NCBI GenBank assembly: GCA_963809695.1
Contig: CAWEKI010000007.1
Location: 124,001 to 188,000, forward strand
Length of the DNA: 64,000 nucleotides
Reading direction: 5' to 3'
From: JAGDMJ01 sp963809695
GTDB lineage: Bacteria; Bacteroidota; Ignavibacteria; UBA10030; UBA6906
How positions within the stretch are numbered: position 1 is the stretch's first letter; each line of letters begins with the position of its first letter. Below the pieces are notes generated by a model. That model ran no database searches, was not told where the DNA came from, and was given only the letters and a program-made list of their open reading frames with translations. Made by a program: the position numbers and the translations under genes. This document shows, piece by piece, positions 35,002-42,714 of this stretch.

Positions 35002-36237
35002 TCAGACGATGACTGGTTTGGGGATCGGGATGATGAACTTCCCTCCATGGTTCCTGTATGCTTCCTGCTGCTTCATGATCTCTTCGGCGAAGTTCCACGC
35101 GAGAATCAGGACGTAGTCGGGCTGATCCTCCGTCAGCTTGGAGGGCGGATGGATCGGCAGATGATTCCCTCCCATGTAGCGGCCATGCTTGAACTTGTTC
35201 AAGTCAACGACATAATCCACCAGCGATTTGTCGATTCCCACGAAGGCAAGCATCGTGGCAGCTTTTGCCGCTGCGCCGTACGAAGCAATCCGCTTGCCCT
35301 GGCGTTTCAGGTCGTGAAGGATCTCCAGGAGCGATCGCTTGATCTCATGGACGCGGTCTGCAAACTCCATGTAGTAGTCGATGCGGTCGACTTTCCTTTC
35401 GTGTTCCGTGGTCAGCAGCGAGCGGACGATTTGCTGGACATTTTCCCGGGGCTCCACGAACAGGCGGAGCGATCCGCCATGGATTGAGGTTCTCTTGACA
35501 TCGTTCAGGTACAGGCCGTGCCGCCGGAAAAGCTTGTCAAGAGCATGAATGGAGAAATAGCACAAATGCTGGTGATAGATGGTGTCAAACTCGCAATCGT
35601 CGACCAGGTCCACCAGATAGGGAGCTTCGATGACGGCAACGCCTGTATCCTTCAAAAGGATCTTGATCCCTTCGACAAACCCGTTCAGATCGGGAACATG
35701 CGCGAGCACATTGTTTGCCAGGAAGACGTCGGCCCGTCTTCCCTCCTCGTTCCGAAGTTTTGTGGCCAGCTCTTTCCCAAAGAACGTGCAGAGCGTGGGG
35801 ATGCCCGCTTCTTGCGCGATGCGTGCGGGCCCGTCCGCCGGGTCGATGCCCAGCACGGGTACGCCGTGCTCCACGAAGTTCTTGAGCAGATATCCATCGT
35901 TGCTCGCAGCTTCGATCACCAGGCTAAGTGGTCCCAGTTTCCTGGTCTCGATCAGGTATTCCGCGCTATCACGGAAGTGCTGCAGGAGCGACTTTGACAC
36001 CGAGGAGAAATACGGATAGTCGCGGCAGAAGAGTATCTCGGGATCCACTGATTCGGTGATCTGCACCAGCGTACAGTCTGGGCAGAAGACCAGGTCGAGC
36101 TGCGCAAAGATCTCCGGTTTGTCCAGATTCTCTTTCCACACGAGAGCGTCGGCCAGCGGCGTTCGGCCAAATGAGATAATGAGTTGGAGATTGTTGCCGC
36201 CGCACGAACGGCATGGCGGCATGGAGTTGGTGGTCAT
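35002..36237 (-). CDS. SAM-dependent sugar C-methyltransferase (TylC3/NovU family)
   Basis: This 411-residue protein has an N-terminal zinc module with CRSC at about residue 9 and CPDCTLVQ at about 52. FGRTPLAD lies between them. A methyltransferase core follows with LVIEAASNDGYLLKNF and GIDPADG, and then a C-terminal domain with IASYGAAAKAATML and LNKFKHGRYMGGNHLPI. This is the canonical layout of NDP-hexose 3-C-methyltransferases. In the catalytic region it reads FDTIYHQHLCYFS: the residue usually written as Glu before the second His is Gln here, while the paralogues at 6479 and 7666 keep Glu-His. It lies 13 bases after the SDR gene and two genes after rfbF, so a CDP-linked branched sugar is the likely substrate. 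Confidence 0.87.
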   Translation of the reverse strand: MTTNSMPPCRSCGGNNLQLIISFGRTPLADALVWKENLDKPEIFAQLDLVFCPDCTLVQITESVDPEILFCRDYPYFSSVSKSLLQHFRDSAEYLIETRKLGPLSLVIEAASNDGYLLKNFVEHGVPVLGIDPADGPARIAQEAGIPTLCTFFGKELATKLRNEEGRRADVFLANNVLAHVPDLNGFVEGIKILLKDTGVAVIEAPYLVDLVDDCEFDTIYHQHLCYFSIHALDKLFRRHGLYLNDVKRTSIHGGSLRLFVEPRENVQQIVRSLLTTEHERKVDRIDYYMEFADRVHEIKRSLLEILHDLKRQGKRIASYGAAAKAATMLAFVGIDKSLVDYVVDLNKFKHGRYMGGNHLPIHPPSKLTEDQPDYVLILAWNFAEEIMKQQEAYRNHGGKFIIPIPKPVIV

Positions 36238-36250
36238 GGGTCCTCTGTCG

Positions 36251-37297
36251 TTATTTCACCGGCACCGCCGCCTCCTGCTTCCATCGCAGGTCGGGGCCCA
36301 AACGTCCGGAGCTCAAAAGGGATTTGATGTGGTCGATCCGCTTATACTTCGGCCCCTCGAAATCTTCGAGGCGGAGCCCTACGCGTTTATAAGCGTCATA
36401 AAGCTCCTGGGCCCCTTTCCGGGCGTTCCAGCGCGGCTTGAATGCCGGAAGAACGCGCAGGATCTTGCTGCTGTCGACTCTGTAGCAGCGCTTGTCGGGG
36501 CCGGCATCCTTTGCATACTCGATCACGCACCCGGGCACAGTCTCCTTGACGATGTCCGCCAGTTCGCGAATGCGGTAGTTGTCTTCATTGCGCGCAACAT
36601 TGAAGGCATCATTGTGCACCAGTGACCGGTCGGCATGCAGCGCCGCAATGAAAGCCCGGGAGATGTCTTCAATATGCACAATCGGGCGCCAGGGAGTTCC
36701 GTCGCTCTTGATGTAGACGCGCCCCGTCGTGAATGCCCACGCTACCAGGTTGTTCAGCACAAGGTCAAACCGCAGCCTCGGTGACACCCCGAAGGCGGTC
36801 GCATTCCGTAGAAAGGTGGGACTGAAGTCATCGTCTGCCAGCTTGGCCACGTCCTGCTCCACGCGTACCTTCGAAATGCCGTACGGGGTGACCGGATTGA
36901 ACGCGGAGTGCTCGTTCAAGAGATCTTCTCCGCCCGCACCATAATTGCTGCATGAGGAAGAGAAGATAAATCGCTCGACACCCGCCTTCTTCGACAGCTC
37001 GGCAAGCCGGACGGAAGCCAGGTGGTTGATCTCATACGTGAGTGACGGATTGAGATCGCCGAGAGGATCATTGGAAAGCCCGGCAAGGTGTATCACCGCA
37101 TCGAAGCCGTCAAGGTCGCTCAGTTCTACGTCGCGAATGTCTTTCTTGATTGAAGGAACATCGACCATCCCCTCTCCAAACGTGGATGCCGCATACAAGT
37201 CGGTATCAAGCCCCACCACTTCATGCCCCTCTGCAAGGAGCATCGGGACCATGATCGTACCGATGTAGCCGCAATGACCCGTCACAAGTACGCGCAT
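36251..37297 (-). CDS. NAD-dependent SDR epimerase/dehydratase of a CDP-sugar pathway
   Basis: This 348-residue extended SDR has NAD site TGHCGYIG at residues 6-13, HLAGLSNDP, SSSCSNYG, and the catalytic YGISK at about 140. TPWRPIVHIEDISRA follows. It starts one base after the rfbF stop and is followed 13 bases later by the C-methyltransferase. The trio is a recurring cassette in surface-polysaccharide loci. The GHCGYIG and WRPIVHIEDI signatures resemble dehydratase/epimerase partners of CDP-glucose enzymes. No separate CDP-glucose 4,6-dehydratase (RfbG) is present, so this enzyme may do that step or a reduction/epimerisation; the exact reaction is open. Confidence 0.86.
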   Translation of the reverse strand: MRVLVTGHCGYIGTIMVPMLLAEGHEVVGLDTDLYAASTFGEGMVDVPSIKKDIRDVELSDLDGFDAVIHLAGLSNDPLGDLNPSLTYEINHLASVRLAELSKKAGVERFIFSSSCSNYGAGGEDLLNEHSAFNPVTPYGISKVRVEQDVAKLADDDFSPTFLRNATAFGVSPRLRFDLVLNNLVAWAFTTGRVYIKSDGTPWRPIVHIEDISRAFIAALHADRSLVHNDAFNVARNEDNYRIRELADIVKETVPGCVIEYAKDAGPDKRCYRVDSSKILRVLPAFKPRWNARKGAQELYDAYKRVGLRLEDFEGPKYKRIDHIKSLLSSGRLGPDLRWKQEAAVPVK

Positions 37298-37298
37298 A

Positions 37299-38072
37299 TC
37301 AATCCTCCCAAATTTTCCAAGGTGCTTTACCAGTGTGCCAGAGTTCTTCCAACAGTTTCTTGTCCCGGAGCGTGTCCATGCATTGCCAGAACGACGAATG
37401 GCGATAGGCCATCAGCTGCCCGTCGGCCGCAAGGCGTTCCATCGGTTCCTTCTCCCACTGCGTGTCGTCACCGTCGATGTAATCGAACACACCGGGTTCG
37501 AGCACGAAGAACGCCCCGTTGATCCATCCTTCCATGGTCTGGGGCTTCTCGGAGAACTGCGCGACCTGGTCTCCCTGGAACTCGAGGTGCCCGAACCGTG
37601 CCGGGGGCCTGACAGCCGTCAGCGTGGCAAGTTTTCCATGCCTTTTGTGGAACTCCAGCAACTCGGTCAGGTTCACGTCTGAGACGCCATCTCCCCAGGT
37701 CAGCATGAAGGTCTCTCTGCCCAGATAGGGCGCCAGTCGCTTGATACGTCCCCCGGTGAGGGTCGACATGCCCGTGTCCACGAGGTCAACGGTCCAATCA
37801 GGCCTGAAGCCGCCATGAATGTCCACCCGGCCGGTGTTCAGCTTCACCGTCAGATTGCTGTTGAGGGACGAATAGTCGACCATGTACTTCTTGATGACCT
37901 CCCCTTTGTATCCCAGGGCAACGACGAAGTCTTTGAAGCCATAGTGTGCGTAGTGGCGCATGATGTGCCAGAGGATGGGCCTGCCACCGATCTCCACCAT
38001 CGGCTTTGGTTTGACCTCGGTTTCCTCGACGAGTCGCGTGCCGACGCCGCCAGCCAGTATTCCTACTTTCAT
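37299..38072 (-). CDS. rfbF: Glucose-1-phosphate cytidylyltransferase
   Basis: This 257-residue nucleotidyltransferase makes CDP-glucose from glucose-1-phosphate and CTP in the cytoplasm. It shows GILAGGVGTRLVEETEVKPK with the G-x-G-x-R loop, PMVEIGGRPILWHIM, TWGDGVSDVNL (metal-binding Asp), GWINGAFFVLEPGV, and the C-terminal SFWQCMDTLRDK, all diagnostic of RfbF. GAGGA precedes the ATG by seven bases. It heads the CDP-sugar cassette and is separated from the initiating transferase by a 157-base region with two inverted repeats, so it may have its own promoter. Confidence 0.95.
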   Translation of the reverse strand: MKVGILAGGVGTRLVEETEVKPKPMVEIGGRPILWHIMRHYAHYGFKDFVVALGYKGEVIKKYMVDYSSLNSNLTVKLNTGRVDIHGGFRPDWTVDLVDTGMSTLTGGRIKRLAPYLGRETFMLTWGDGVSDVNLTELLEFHKRHGKLATLTAVRPPARFGHLEFQGDQVAQFSEKPQTMEGWINGAFFVLEPGVFDYIDGDDTQWEKEPMERLAADGQLMAYRHSSFWQCMDTLRDKKLLEELWHTGKAPWKIWED

Positions 38073-38112
38073 TGTTTCTTCCTCGGATGATTGACTCTCG
38101 TGCTATGATGAA

Positions 38113-38151
38113 TGCCGCTTCAACTTATCCACAACACAAGTCGAAGCGGCA
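38113..38151. repeat. 9-bp inverted repeat upstream of rfbF
   Basis: TGCCGCTTC (38113-38121) pairs with GAAGCGGCA (38143-38151) across a 21-base loop. It lies 41 bases before the rfbF start. Its arms and the adjoining CACTCGAA resemble the terminator at 13714-13742, but there is no T-tract, so a regulatory leader stem or a degenerate terminator are both possible. Confidence 0.55.
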
Positions 38152-38174
38152 CTCGAAACAGGCTACTCATGCCC

Positions 38175-38214
38175 CTCCAATTTCATTTGCCAATATACGG
38201 CGAGGAAATTGGAG
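38175..38214. repeat. Perfect 10-bp inverted repeat after the initiating transferase gene
   Basis: CTCCAATTTC (38175-38184) pairs exactly with GAAATTGGAG (38205-38214) across 20 bases. It begins 16 bases after the transferase stop (38230) and has no T-tract. Together with the 38113-38151 repeat it fills most of the gap, suggesting a 3'-end stem followed by a leader or operator. Confidence 0.6.
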
Positions 38215-38229
38215 CGGCGCTGATCCCTG

Positions 38230-39690
38230 TCACTTTCCACCTTTTCCCAGAACCATCACTGGGATGGTCTTCAGCAACAGCCACAGGTCCAGGTGGAAGG
38301 ACACGTTTTGGCTGTAGAACAGATCCAGGATCACCATGTCCTGGAATCCCACCTGGCTGCGCCCCAAAACCTGCCACATGCCAGTGCACCCGGGCGTCAC
38401 ACTCAGGCGCCGCTTGTGCCACTCCTCGTAGTGTTTCCACTCGTACGGCAGGCAGGGACGCGGCCCCACCAGGCTCATATCGCCTTTGAGCACATTGAAC
38501 AGCTGCGGCAACTCATCCAGGCTGGTCCGCCGCAGGATCCGCCCCACCTTCGTCACGCGCGACTCATCCACAATCTTGGTCGGATTGACCCCGGATTCGG
38601 CCCGCCAGGTGCCTTTGATCAGATTGGCGTAGCTCACTTCCCGCAACGGATCGTTGTCACTGCCTGAGCGCATCGAGCGGAATTTGTAAAAGTCGAACGG
38701 CTTGCCGTTCTTCCCGATCCGCACCTGCTTGAACAACACCGACCCCCGCGAGTCCAGCTTGATGGCTGCGGCAATCGCCAAAAAAGCCGGCGCCAAAAAG
38801 ACCAGGCCCAGGGCCGTCACCAGTGTGTCAAAGACTCTTTTGTATGCTTCAAAAATCGGGCCAGGACCCACACGCGAAATGCCTACGACCGCGATATCGC
38901 CGTATTTTTCCATATCCAGTCTGGCCGGCACAACATCGTAGAGCGGAGATGCCACCTTTACGGTTGCGTTCGTCCCCACGCATTCTTCAAGGACCGAAAT
39001 CAGACGGGCCTGTTGGACGTTCTCCATCCCGATAATGATCTCGTGAATATCGAACACCCTGACGATGTCCTTTACCTCGCTTGTCCGGCCAATGACTTTA
39101 AGCCCGTTGAACACAATGCGGCCAAGAGGAAGCTCGTCGTCGAGGAAGCCTACGACCCTCAGGCCGAGGTCATCATGAAGGAGGAGATCGGCGGCCAGGT
39201 TGATGCCGTTTGAGCCAGCTCCGACGAGAAGGACATTGCGCTGGAGAAGCTTGTGACGCGAAACGAAGAGGAAGACATTCCGGAAGATCACCACCCTCCC
39301 GCCAAGCATCAGCAGGAAAGCTACCATTCCGAAGTACACAATGGCAAGGCGGCTATCAACGATGAACGACGCCTTGGTGAAAAAGGACAGGATGGCAATG
39401 CCGATGATCGTATAGAACAACGCCTTGACGATCCGGAGCGTATGCTCCATGACCGTGGTGAAGACGTTGATGTTGTACAGGCTCAGGTAGTTGAAGATGA
39501 CGACGGAGGCGGCGCCATAGAAGATCAGGAACACCACTTCTCCATACAGGGGCGCGCCAAACAGTGTCAACTCGCCGGCAAACGACCTTCCTCGTAGAAG
39601 AATAGCAATGATGAGAGACGCTACAATCGTCACGCCGTCAAGAATCGGGAGAATAAACGAATACAGCGGGCGCTTCCGTAAGTACTCCAT
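38230..39690 (-). CDS. Polyprenyl-phosphate sugar-1-phosphate transferase (WcaJ/WbaP-type initiating enzyme)
   Basis: This 486-residue protein starts at the ATG at 39690 (AGGAGG nine bases upstream; the start at 39723 is rejected). There are four N-terminal membrane helices (about 10-120), then a Rossmann-like CoA-binding domain with VLLVGAGSNGINLAADLL and GFLDDELP. Another helix (FDTLVTALGLVFLAPAFLAI) follows. The catalytic C-terminal bacterial sugar transferase domain has VLFKQVRIGKNGKPFDFYKF RSMR, TSLDELPQLFNVLKGDMSLV, GPRP, and TPGCTGMWQV. It transfers a sugar-1-phosphate to undecaprenyl phosphate and starts repeat-unit synthesis at the inner membrane. Full family length. Confidence 0.93.
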   Translation of the reverse strand: MEYLRKRPLYSFILPILDGVTIVASLIIAILLRGRSFAGELTLFGAPLYGEVVFLIFYGAASVVIFNYLSLYNINVFTTVMEHTLRIVKALFYTIIGIAILSFFTKASFIVDSRLAIVYFGMVAFLLMLGGRVVIFRNVFLFVSRHKLLQRNVLLVGAGSNGINLAADLLLHDDLGLRVVGFLDDELPLGRIVFNGLKVIGRTSEVKDIVRVFDIHEIIIGMENVQQARLISVLEECVGTNATVKVASPLYDVVPARLDMEKYGDIAVVGISRVGPGPIFEAYKRVFDTLVTALGLVFLAPAFLAIAAAIKLDSRGSVLFKQVRIGKNGKPFDFYKFRSMRSGSDNDPLREVSYANLIKGTWRAESGVNPTKIVDESRVTKVGRILRRTSLDELPQLFNVLKGDMSLVGPRPCLPYEWKHYEEWHKRRLSVTPGCTGMWQVLGRSQVGFQDMVILDLFYSQNVSFHLDLWLLLKTIPVMVLGKGGK

Positions 39691-40207
39691 GCTCGCAGAC
39701 CTCCTGGGTTCAATGCACAACAAACTCGGGGCTTACCGTCCAGGCATCCTCAGACCACTCAATGCCTCTCCTCAGTCCACACATACTGCCCAGGGCATTC
39801 TCCTCAGCGATCAAAATGTACGAAAACAAAGAGCCCAAAAGCAACCCCTGACATCTTTGCCCTGGTTATATCGTCAACGGTGCGTGTGTAGAATGTAGAA
39901 AGTTCCGGCTGCAAAACCGTGTTCTGCGTCACAACTGCGGAACGAGATCAAACGTACTGGATTCGCCGGATCCATATGACCTGTCCCTCGGCGCAGACAT
40001 GGGTAACTTCACTCATTCACTATTGACGCCGGAAGAACGCAGGAAGGGAATGAATCCTCCACCCCTGCTAACGACAGACAGGAGGAAAATGTTCCTTGGG
40101 AACAGGGAATGGAGAAGACGAGAGGAGAAAGAGTCCGGAAAACGGAGCCCAGAAATTCGGGCCGTTGGTGGTACAAAAAAAATCCGGCAGGATCAACCGC
40201 TCCGCGG
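39691..40207. other. Intergenic region, 517 bases, upstream of the initiating transferase
   Basis: This is the largest gap in the polysaccharide block. Its right end holds a terminator-like region (40135-40182). The rest must carry the promoter of the 38230-39690 gene; I see TATAAC and TTGACG-like fragments near 39868-39880 but no pair with proper spacing. A 77-codon plus-strand ORF (39999-40232) has no ribosome site and charged, low-complexity content and is not called. Confidence 0.5.
40135..40182 (-). terminator. Terminator-like stems after the GT4 gene
   Basis: Minus strand, after the stop at 40208: a weak ATCC/GGAT stem runs straight into eight T (40175-40182). Then a better stem, ACGGCCC with GGGCTCCGT (40159-40165 with 40142-40150, two-base bulge), is followed by TTTCC. 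Neither is as strong as the terminators further left; together they probably end the Wzc-to-GT4 transcript. Confidence 0.5.
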
Positions 40208-41401
40208 TCATCTGTGGAAAAGTACATGGTAGGCTTCGCGCAAGATCTGTTCTGAAAACTCCCAGGCCAAACTGTTCTCGACCCGCTCCTTGCCATAGCA
40301 CCCCATCGTTTCTCTTCGGGCCGGGTCATCGAGGAGCTCAAGGATCTTGTCGGCAAAATCCACAGGGTCATTCCTTCGCGCGTACAGCGAGGCGTCCAGG
40401 GCCGATCGTCGCCCTTCCGTAAGGTCAAACTGCACGATGGGTTTCCCCAGCGCCATGTACTCCATGATCTTGTTCATGGTGGATTTGTCGTTCATTTCGT
40501 TCGCGACGTCGGGGTTCACGCAAACGTCGGCCGTCGAAAGATATCCAATCAATTCATCGTCCGCGATCCTTCCCGTAAAGCGGACATACGGCCCCACTCC
40601 AAGATCCGCAGCGTACTTGCGGATCTCATCAAATTCCGTTCCGCTCCCGATCACGACGAACAGGATATCCTGGCGCCCGCTCTTTTCCACGATCAGCTTG
40701 ACTGCATCCAAAAGATAGTTCAGCCCTTCTTGCTTGCCCATGACCCCCACATAGCCCACGAGATGCCGGCGCCCTTCCCTGAGACGCTCCTGCGGAGGCA
40801 CGGGGCGAAATCTCTCCAGGTTCGGACCGCTTCGCACGATGAAAACCTTGTGTGGATCCATGTGGCCCCGGGTAACGGCGATCTCCTTGTAGGATTCGTT
40901 TGTAGCAATGGAAATATCCGCTGTCATAAAGGTAAGACGTTCCGCAAGGGTTATCAAATGGTACAACATCCCCTTCCGTCCGAATTTGGCCACGAAGAGC
41001 TCGGGGTTGATGTCATGATGGTCGAACACGAATTTCTTCCCGAGAAGTTTGAACACCAGCCCGATCAGAAAAATCGTATCCGGAGGGTTGCAGGCATGGA
41101 TGGCATCGAATCCCGAGGTGAAATAGACCCGCGTGGCCAGCGCGAGTTCCCAGAACAGCGCCGCGGAATACTCGACGAAATATCCAAACGCACCATTCCC
41201 TTCTCCGGGAAGCGGATGCCGATAGATGCTGATGCCGTCAATCTCCTCCCTGCGCTTCTCCGCACCTTTGCCCACGGGGCCAATGATGCTGACTTTGTAC
41301 CCCGCGCGCGTGAGCGCATTCGCTTCGTTCCAGACCCGTTTGTCGAACGGGACCGAGAGGTTCTCGACAATGATCAGTATATGTTTACCAGGCGATCCCA
41401 A
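40208..41401 (-). CDS. Family 4 glycosyltransferase (GT-B fold)
   Basis: This 397-residue protein has N-terminal ILIIVENLSVPFDKRVWNEA, typical of GT4 enzymes of the WbuB-like branch, and FDHHDINPELF. In the donor-binding domain LVGYVGVMGKQEGLNYLLDA and EMNDKSTMNKIMEYMALGKP contain the E-x7-E-like nucleotide-sugar site. The start appears to be TTG at 41401, with CAGGGA upstream, inside the 3' end of the AlgD-like gene (17-base overlap); no ATG or GTG fits before the conserved beta strand. It probably adds a sugar to the repeat unit. Confidence 0.87.
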   Translation of the reverse strand: MGSPGKHILIIVENLSVPFDKRVWNEANALTRAGYKVSIIGPVGKGAEKRREEIDGISIYRHPLPGEGNGAFGYFVEYSAALFWELALATRVYFTSGFDAIHACNPPDTIFLIGLVFKLLGKKFVFDHHDINPELFVAKFGRKGMLYHLITLAERLTFMTADISIATNESYKEIAVTRGHMDPHKVFIVRSGPNLERFRPVPPQERLREGRRHLVGYVGVMGKQEGLNYLLDAVKLIVEKSGRQDILFVVIGSGTEFDEIRKYAADLGVGPYVRFTGRIADDELIGYLSTADVCVNPDVANEMNDKSTMNKIMEYMALGKPIVQFDLTEGRRSALDASLYARRNDPVDFADKILELLDDPARRETMGCYGKERVENSLAWEFSEQILREAYHVLFHR

Positions 41402-42698
41402 AGTAGTTGTTCCCTGACCTCTTCCCTTTTTTGACTCGGACCAGATCCACTATGATCGTATCTGCAGGAATGGTTTCTACCACCTCGGCAAACTCGTCTG
41501 CCTTGTTTCCCACAACGATCAGGTCACTCTGCGATATCACTTCTGCAGGGCTGGTGCACATCAGCGCCGCGATATGGGGGATATGCTGCTCGATGTAACT
41601 CTGGTTCGCGCCCATAAGCCGCGCGGTGCTCACGTTCTTGTCGTACAGACAAACCTTGTAGCCCTTTCCAAGGAGCATCTCAATGACCGTGACCATCGGG
41701 CTTCCCCGCAGGTCATCTGTTCCCGCCTTGAAGCTAAACCCAAGGAAGCCAATGTTCTTGCGGCCGAAGGCAACGATCCTCGCCACCGTGCGCTCGATCT
41801 GCTCCTCGTTGCTCTGGAGCAACGAACGCAGGAGCGGCGTCTCCAGGTCCATGATCTTTGATTGATAGAGCAGGGCATTCACGTCCTTCGGCAGACAGGA
41901 ACCGCCAAAGGCGAACCCCGGCCGCAGATAGTACGGGGAGATATTCAACTTCTTGTCGCGGCAGAAAATATCCATCACCTCATGGCTGTCGATCCCCAGG
42001 CCCTTGCAGATCGCACCGATCTCGTTCGCGAACGTGACCTTCACGGCATGGAAGTTGTTGTCCGCATATTTCACCATCTCGCTGACTTCAATGGATGTGA
42101 CGAATGTCTCCCCCGGCAATTCTTTGTAGATTTCACGCAGGATCGATGCCGGGCGCTCCTCATCTGCGCCGATGACGGTCTTGGGAGGGTTGAAGAAATC
42201 CTGCACCGATGTTCCCTCGCGGAGGAACTCCGGATTGAAGCAAACGCCGAAATGGGAACCCGCATGCTTCCCCGAAAATCTCTCCAGAGCCGGGACCACG
42301 ACGTTCCTCATGCTCCCGGGCAGCATCGTGCTCCTGGCGACGACAACATGGTAGGACGGTTTTTTCTTGAGGGCCGTCCCGATCTGTTCGCATACCATCT
42401 TGACGTACCGGAGGTCGATGCTTCCGTTCTGCTGCGACGGCGTCCCTACGGAAATAAACGTCACATCGGAATTCAGAATGGCCTCGTCCGAATCCTGTGT
42501 GGCGCGCAGGCAACCGATCTGTACTCCCTGCGTGATCAGCTCGTCGATCTCGGGTTCGATCACCGGAGAATGCCCCGCGTTAATCAGGTCCACCTTCACG
42601 CGCGAGACATCCACCCCGATGATTCGGTTTCCCTGCTTTGCCAGGCATCCGCACGTGACCGCCCCGACATATCCGAGTCCAAATACTGAAATGTTCAT
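41385..42698 (-). CDS. GDP-mannose 6-dehydrogenase-like nucleotide-sugar dehydrogenase (AlgD family)
   Basis: This 437-residue enzyme shows SVFGLGYVGAVTCGCLAKQG (NAD site), NPEFLREGTSVQDFFNPPKT, KYADNNFHAVKVTFANEIG, the catalytic cysteine in AFGGSCLPKDVNAL, and LGFSFKAGTDDLRGSPMV. These match the AlgD branch, which makes GDP-mannuronate, more closely than the UDP-sugar branches. Substrate assignment is by motif only. AGGAG lies eight bases before the ATG. The gene stands next to a heparinase II/III-like lyase, which fits a uronic-acid polymer. This is the second C6 dehydrogenase in the locus, so two different uronic acids are likely. Confidence 0.87.
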   Translation of the reverse strand: MNISVFGLGYVGAVTCGCLAKQGNRIIGVDVSRVKVDLINAGHSPVIEPEIDELITQGVQIGCLRATQDSDEAILNSDVTFISVGTPSQQNGSIDLRYVKMVCEQIGTALKKKPSYHVVVARSTMLPGSMRNVVVPALERFSGKHAGSHFGVCFNPEFLREGTSVQDFFNPPKTVIGADEERPASILREIYKELPGETFVTSIEVSEMVKYADNNFHAVKVTFANEIGAICKGLGIDSHEVMDIFCRDKKLNISPYYLRPGFAFGGSCLPKDVNALLYQSKIMDLETPLLRSLLQSNEEQIERTVARIVAFGRKNIGFLGFSFKAGTDDLRGSPMVTVIEMLLGKGYKVCLYDKNVSTARLMGANQSYIEQHIPHIAALMCTSPAEVISQSDLIVVGNKADEFAEVVETIPADTIIVDLVRVKKGKRSGNNYFGIAW

Positions 42699-42714
42699 GC
42701 TGTTGTTCTCCTGT

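Noticed and set aside
40175..40182. A8/T8 tract considered as a phase-variation switch
   Set aside because: It is intergenic, directly after a stop codon, and fits better as a terminator T-tract.
39999..40232. 77-codon plus-strand frame in the 517-base gap
   Set aside because: Lysine/arginine-rich, no ribosome site, and it runs through the terminator-like stems of the opposite gene.
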